This document shows, in pieces, positions 59,801 through 64,000 of a stretch of DNA of 64,000 bases. A program made the translations under genes and the position numbers. Every line of letters starts with the position of its first letter. Positions within the stretch are counted from its first letter, which is position 1. The stretch covers positions 10,000,001 to 10,064,000 of the forward strand of contig JAULJL010000035.1 in NCBI GenBank assembly GCA_030761205.1. Reading direction: 5' to 3'. The notes beneath the pieces were generated by a model, which saw only the letters and a list, made by a program, of their open reading frames with translations, searched no databases and had not been told where the DNA came from. The DNA comes from Fremontodendron californicum. Taxonomy: Eukaryota > Streptophyta > Magnoliopsida > Malvales > Malvaceae.

Positions 59801-61767
59801 TGACAAAGTTCGCAATGTTTCAAGTGTAGAGTTTGAAGGTTTGTCAGGTTCTGAAGTGCATGTAGTGACAAAATGCCATCATTGAATATAAGTACTTTCA
59901 GGGCTTTCAATCCTTGAAAAAATTTACTTGAAACTCTCATGCAACCATCTCCAGTAAGTAACAGAATTTTGAGTTTTTCACTAACAAATCCGTCGCATAG
60001 TCTTTTTATCTTGTTGCTCACCATGGAGATTGCCGTGCAAGTCTCAAAGCTTTCATTCCTTGGCCACTCTTGTAAATTAACACCAGATTTTATAAAAAAG
60101 TTTTCTTCTTTGGATGCTATGGACAGAGCAACATCACGGATAATCTTTTCCATCATTTTAAATTGCATTTTCCCACTGCCCAACAACAAATTAAGATCTT
60201 TCAAAATATTAATTGTTGCATGCGTGTCAGACCTGGCCTCATCGATTGTCTTGACGCTGTGATGTAACTCCAGCCCAATTGCACAGCTCATCAAGTCCTC
60301 CACATCAATCTTACTACCTTCTGGAAACAAATAACACAAGAAGAAGCACAACTTATTCTCCCTTTGCTTCAAACAGAAATAGTCATAACTCGACTTAAGA
60401 CTATTGTAAACAATATCATCTTCTTCAGACCTTTCCGGCTTTTCAGAAACAACTTTCCAATCCTCTAACGTTTTGCCTCTGACATTTTTAGATGCTGCCT
60501 CCCAATAGTCTAAAGGTTTGCCTCTTAGTTCCTTTGCCGATGCTGTAATTGCTATAGGCCAGCCGTTAAATTTTTTTACAATTTCAAGTGCCACCTTCTG
60601 CAAATCAGGCATACTAGTAGTAGTTAAACCTGCGACTGTTTTGAACAAAACCCATGATTCAGCATCCGTTAAACCATCAAGTAGCACCTTCTTTTCATAG
60701 TTACCAGGATTGCACAATTGTTCACGGCATGTAGCGAGAAGAATTTTGCACTTCATGAGATTTTGAACATAAGGAATTCCAATCTCATTCAAATTGAGTT
60801 CTCCCCAAACATCATCAAGGATTACGAGAATATTCTTATTATTCAATCTCATCCTCAATTCTTCCCTTTTTCCTTCTATAGTTGGCACCTCAAATTCCAA
60901 TCCCAATGACTTGGCAATCTGAACTTGAATGTCTCTGATGTCTTCCTTTTGGGACACAACGGCCTGCACAACATTATCAAAATGGGGTGAGTTTTTGGCA
61001 ATGGTTTCCACTTGTTCCACCAAAGCTGTCTTACCCACCCCTTCTATTCCACACAGAACAATCTTGTTAAACTCGTCTCCCTCCAATGCCTCCATAATCT
61101 GATTGAGAGCGGATCGTGGAGATTCAAAAAGCATATAATGATCCTCCGATTTAAAGAATTGTCTGCCAGAAAGAGTAGCAGAATGGAGCACAAGTTGATA
61201 TTCGGAAGCCGCTTCAGTAACATCGTCCCTGTTCTTTGTTACTCTCTTACTTAAGCGATACCGCCAACTCCAGTTGGGACTCTTCTTGAAAAAACACCTT
61301 TTATTTTCTTTGATTTCATTCTCCAGAATCTGAACATCGTCCAAGGCATCGTTTGCCTTTGTTAACCAAGTCTCTATTTCTTCCGCGACTTCTTCATTTT
61401 TCCCTATGGCCACCTCCACAAAGTATTGGAGTTGATCTCGTGCCAATGCCAGGTTCTCCCTCTGCCTCCTGAGGCGTTCAGTAGCTTTGTCAAACCATAG
61501 CACTTGGGGATAACTATGAAGATGCTTTACAGGCATCATCAAGCAATTGGTGATTGAAGTAATTTGCGTTTTAAAACCAAAATCTCGGTAAATACCCCAA
61601 TTAGGATGCCAATTGAAACTCTTTTTCTTTTCTTTAGTTTCATTTTCCAGAATCCACAAACCTTCCAGGACATCATCTGCCAGCTCGTTCTTTGTGGAGG
61701 ACTCCCCCAAACCATCATGAGGTGCCAATGTCCCGTCCACTTCTTGCCTTGAACGCTTTAACAACAT
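56844..61767 (-). CDS. Intact CC-NBS-LRR (CNL) disease-resistance protein, RPS2/RPS5/At4g27190-like, copy B
   Basis: An intracellular immune receptor expected to bind ADP/ATP and trigger defence. Exons: 61767-58333 (3435 bp), 57995-57210 (786 bp) and 56990-56844 (147 bp, TAA stop), all phase 0 with GT/AG introns, giving about 1455 residues. The coiled-coil region (1 to ~195) holds two related segments, ILENETKEKKKSF near 39-51 and ILENEIKENKRCF near 137-149. NB-ARC has the P-loop GIEGVGKTAL (~240-249), kinase-2 LVILDDVW (~314-321), ATCRE as RNBS-B, GWPIAI in place of GLPL (~402), and CFFLCYLFPEG (~474). At the MHD position it reads MME (~538-540). LRRs follow from ~590 to near the end. The family is certain; no target is predictable. 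The ATG at 61767 is chosen because an in-frame TGA lies just upstream. Exons 2 and 3 rest on splice-site reading. Confidence 0.92.
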
Positions 61768-62617
61768 TGTTCAAGATTGCTCTGAAAACAATTTATTGAA
61801 GATGCGATTTTCAACTTAGAGTAATGAATTAGTTACAATTTGAAAAAAACTATTAAAAAAAATACTTACATTTCTTCTTATATCTTTTTATTTCAATTTA
61901 ATTTAATACAAACTAGTAAAAGTATAATATATATATATATATATATATAATTGGATTCTCAATAATAAATATATGTTAAATATTAACTTAATATTTAAAA
62001 ATGCAAAATATGAAAAATTATTATATTAATTTTAAGCATTAATTTTTTTCATAAATTAATATTAATTTTAGTATTTTCCATATTTTATTATTAATAATTT
62101 GAAATAAACATTTAAAAAGAAAAAATGTATAAACCAACTTCTCAAAATTTTCATGTTTTGCTACCAATCAATTTAATTAAATGATAGGAAAATGACAATT
62201 CATAAAATATTATCATATTAATTTCAATCTTTTTATAATCAATTTATTTTGAAAAACTTTTCATATCATACTAACCATTGAATTTAACTAGGGACAAGGA
62301 AGTCAGAAAAGCATTATTATATTAATTCTAATCTTTTCATATTCAATCATTTAATGATTTAAAAATAAATGGGAGATTTGAAAAGCAAAAGGAATATAAG
62401 TCATCATCAATCGAAAAACTTTTCATGTTTACTAATTACTTAGTTTAATTAAATTTTTAAAAAGATGAATTAATTTCAAGTTTTTGTGAATTGATGGTTC
62501 CAAAATAAATACTTGGAAAAAAATATATAAATCAATTTCATTTGAAGCAATAAATTGTGTTTAACTTTTCATAATTTTTGTACAACCAATTATTTAGATT
62601 TTATAACTATATACTCA

Positions 62618-62958
62618 CACTACAAGAAATTTTATTTTAAGCGACAACATTTTTCAAAGTAATTTATATAAGTGTTGCAAAATATATATTTTTTTACAAC
62701 ATAATGTTATATTGCAATAAGCTAGTACGATATATAAAAATTTATTGTTAATAATTTTTACAATACTACTATTTGCAATACCTTATAATAATTTGTACAA
62801 TATTTTTTTTTGCAACATACAAGTTTTATGTTATAATAAATATTGTAAACTATTTTTTGTAATAAAAGTATACACAATAATTATTATAATTTTTTTTTAA
62901 CACAATTATTTGCAACATAGTATAAAAATTTTGTTGCTAACTCGCATTTCTTGTAGTG
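62618..62958. mobile_element. CACTA-type MITE, 341 bp, copy B
   Basis: Same element as 24896-25236, with CACTACAAGAAAT and ATTTCTTGTAGTG ends and TCA duplications. It occupies the same position relative to the CNL start codon, so it was duplicated with the gene. Confidence 0.92.
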
Positions 62959-63329
62959 TCATTTTATGGTTATTGATGTGACTTAATCTTTTTCATTTAA
63001 TTTATAAATAGCATGTTTCAATGAAAGAAAATGAACACTATTTCTTTCTTTATTATTCTTTTTTTTCAAACACAAACAAGATAAATAGTTAATTAACTTT
63101 TTACTAGAAATATGTTCTCGCTATTAATATTTGAACATAATATTTATATTAATGTATAACAGATATAAATGCAATAATTTAATTTTTAAGTCAATGAACT
63201 TAGATTTTAAATTAAATCACTATGATAAATTATGTAAAATATTCTCACTTTGAGACAACTTTTAAAATAAGTTATAAATATCTAAAATTACCAAATTTAA
63301 TCTACATAAATAATAACTCTCAATCATTA

Positions 63330-63860
63330 TACGATACGTGACACAAAATTGGGTGTTATTTGAATCGTGTTAATTGGTAATTTCGGATATAACATGATTA
63401 TACGATACAAACACAACATGAAAAAAATAACTAAAAGACGACATTATACAAAAAATAACATGAACACAACATGAATAGAAGAACGTGTCAAAATCTACAT
63501 AAAATGAATTATTAACGTCTCAAAAATTATATAAATATATAATACTTTGAATATTATTATGACACAAAAAAGTAAAATGGACACGAACACGACAGCACGT
63601 GACACAAAATTAAAATTTAGAAGTTATTTGAATAATGTCAATTAGACCTGACAATTTCGAATACAACATGAAAAAAATAATTAAAATACGACATTACACA
63701 AAAAATAACATGAACATAATACGAATAAACGAACGTGTCAAAATTTATATAAAATAAATTACTAAAGTATCAAAATTTATATAAATATATAATATCTTTA
63801 ATACGATTATGACACGAAAAAAAATAACACAAATACGATATTATTACACAATTTTTTTTT
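63330..63860. repeat. Dispersed repeat pair, copy B
   Basis: Duplicate of 25600-26110, differing by isolated substitutions. Confidence 0.7.
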
Positions 63861-64000
63861 TCACTAAAAAAAAATAAATAAAAAACAAATGCTTGCTGGC
63901 AAGATTTTTAGGGGATTGCTTTAATATAGTGTTAGAAGATTTAAAAAATAATCGAACTGGACTCCACTTGTTATTTCAAGCAGATTGAGCTCTCTCAACT

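Larger units (their letters stand above)
61768..64000. other. Upstream flank of CNL copy B (duplicate of 24048-26280)
   Basis: Almost identical to the flank of copy A, with a slightly longer TA microsatellite (about 61926-61950) and a few single-base changes. It contains the CACTA MITE and the dispersed repeat pair. The similarity reaches the right edge, so the duplication extends beyond the window. Confidence 0.85.

Noticed and set aside
1..64000. tRNA or rRNA genes
   Set aside because: Only tRNA-complementary primer sites were found; no sequence with tRNA A/B boxes and cloverleaf or rRNA similarity was recognised.

Overview
The window looks like nuclear DNA of a flowering plant, most likely a eudicot. 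It is AT-rich and filled with nested LTR retrotransposons and MITEs. The only convincing host genes are CC-NBS-LRR (CNL) disease-resistance genes of the RPS2/RPS5/At4g27190 type. I cannot name the species. No tRNA, rRNA, CRISPR array or bacterial-type operon was seen.

The backbone is a direct segmental duplication carrying a CNL gene on the minus strand. The left copy (A) covers 1-3805 plus 23728-26280. The right copy (B) covers about 57650-64000. Both run off the window edges, so the duplicated block is at least 6.35 kb. Copy B is intact: three exons (61767-58333, 57995-57210, 56990-56844) with consistent phase-0 splice sites and a predicted protein of about 1455 residues. Copy A is broken in the N-terminal part of exon 1 by a 19.9 kb LTR retrotransposon (3806-23727, plus strand) with a perfect 5-bp target-site duplication, GCCAG.

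The inserted element has 4.79-kb LTRs, a primer-binding site matching tRNA-Arg, and TG...CA ends, which fits the Tat/Ogre branch of Ty3/Gypsy. It has no pol. It carries two gag-like ORFs, the first without a capsid domain, each preceded by the same minisatellite family. A 1.2-kb tandem array lies in its 3' region. Its U3 contains six evenly spaced W-box cores.

The middle (26281-49602) is repeat-rich intergenic DNA. It holds MITE-like inverted repeats, a 1.9-kb LTR with PBS, a CACTA-like end, and an old Gypsy fragment (minus) split by a 6.5-kb defective Copia element (36728-43258, TSD TCTTC) that has lost the RT core. A 4-kb T-rich segment contains two small, cleanly spliced-looking exons of an unknown gene and may be a captured gene fragment.

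Immediately downstream of gene B lies a composite Gypsy-derived element (49603-56611, minus strand, TSD GTATT). Its order is LTR-internal-LTR-internal-LTR, with only remnants of gag, protease, RT and RNase H.

Overall this is an NLR cluster shaped by recent duplication, retrotransposon disruption of one paralogue, and retroelement invasion of the 3' flank of the other.
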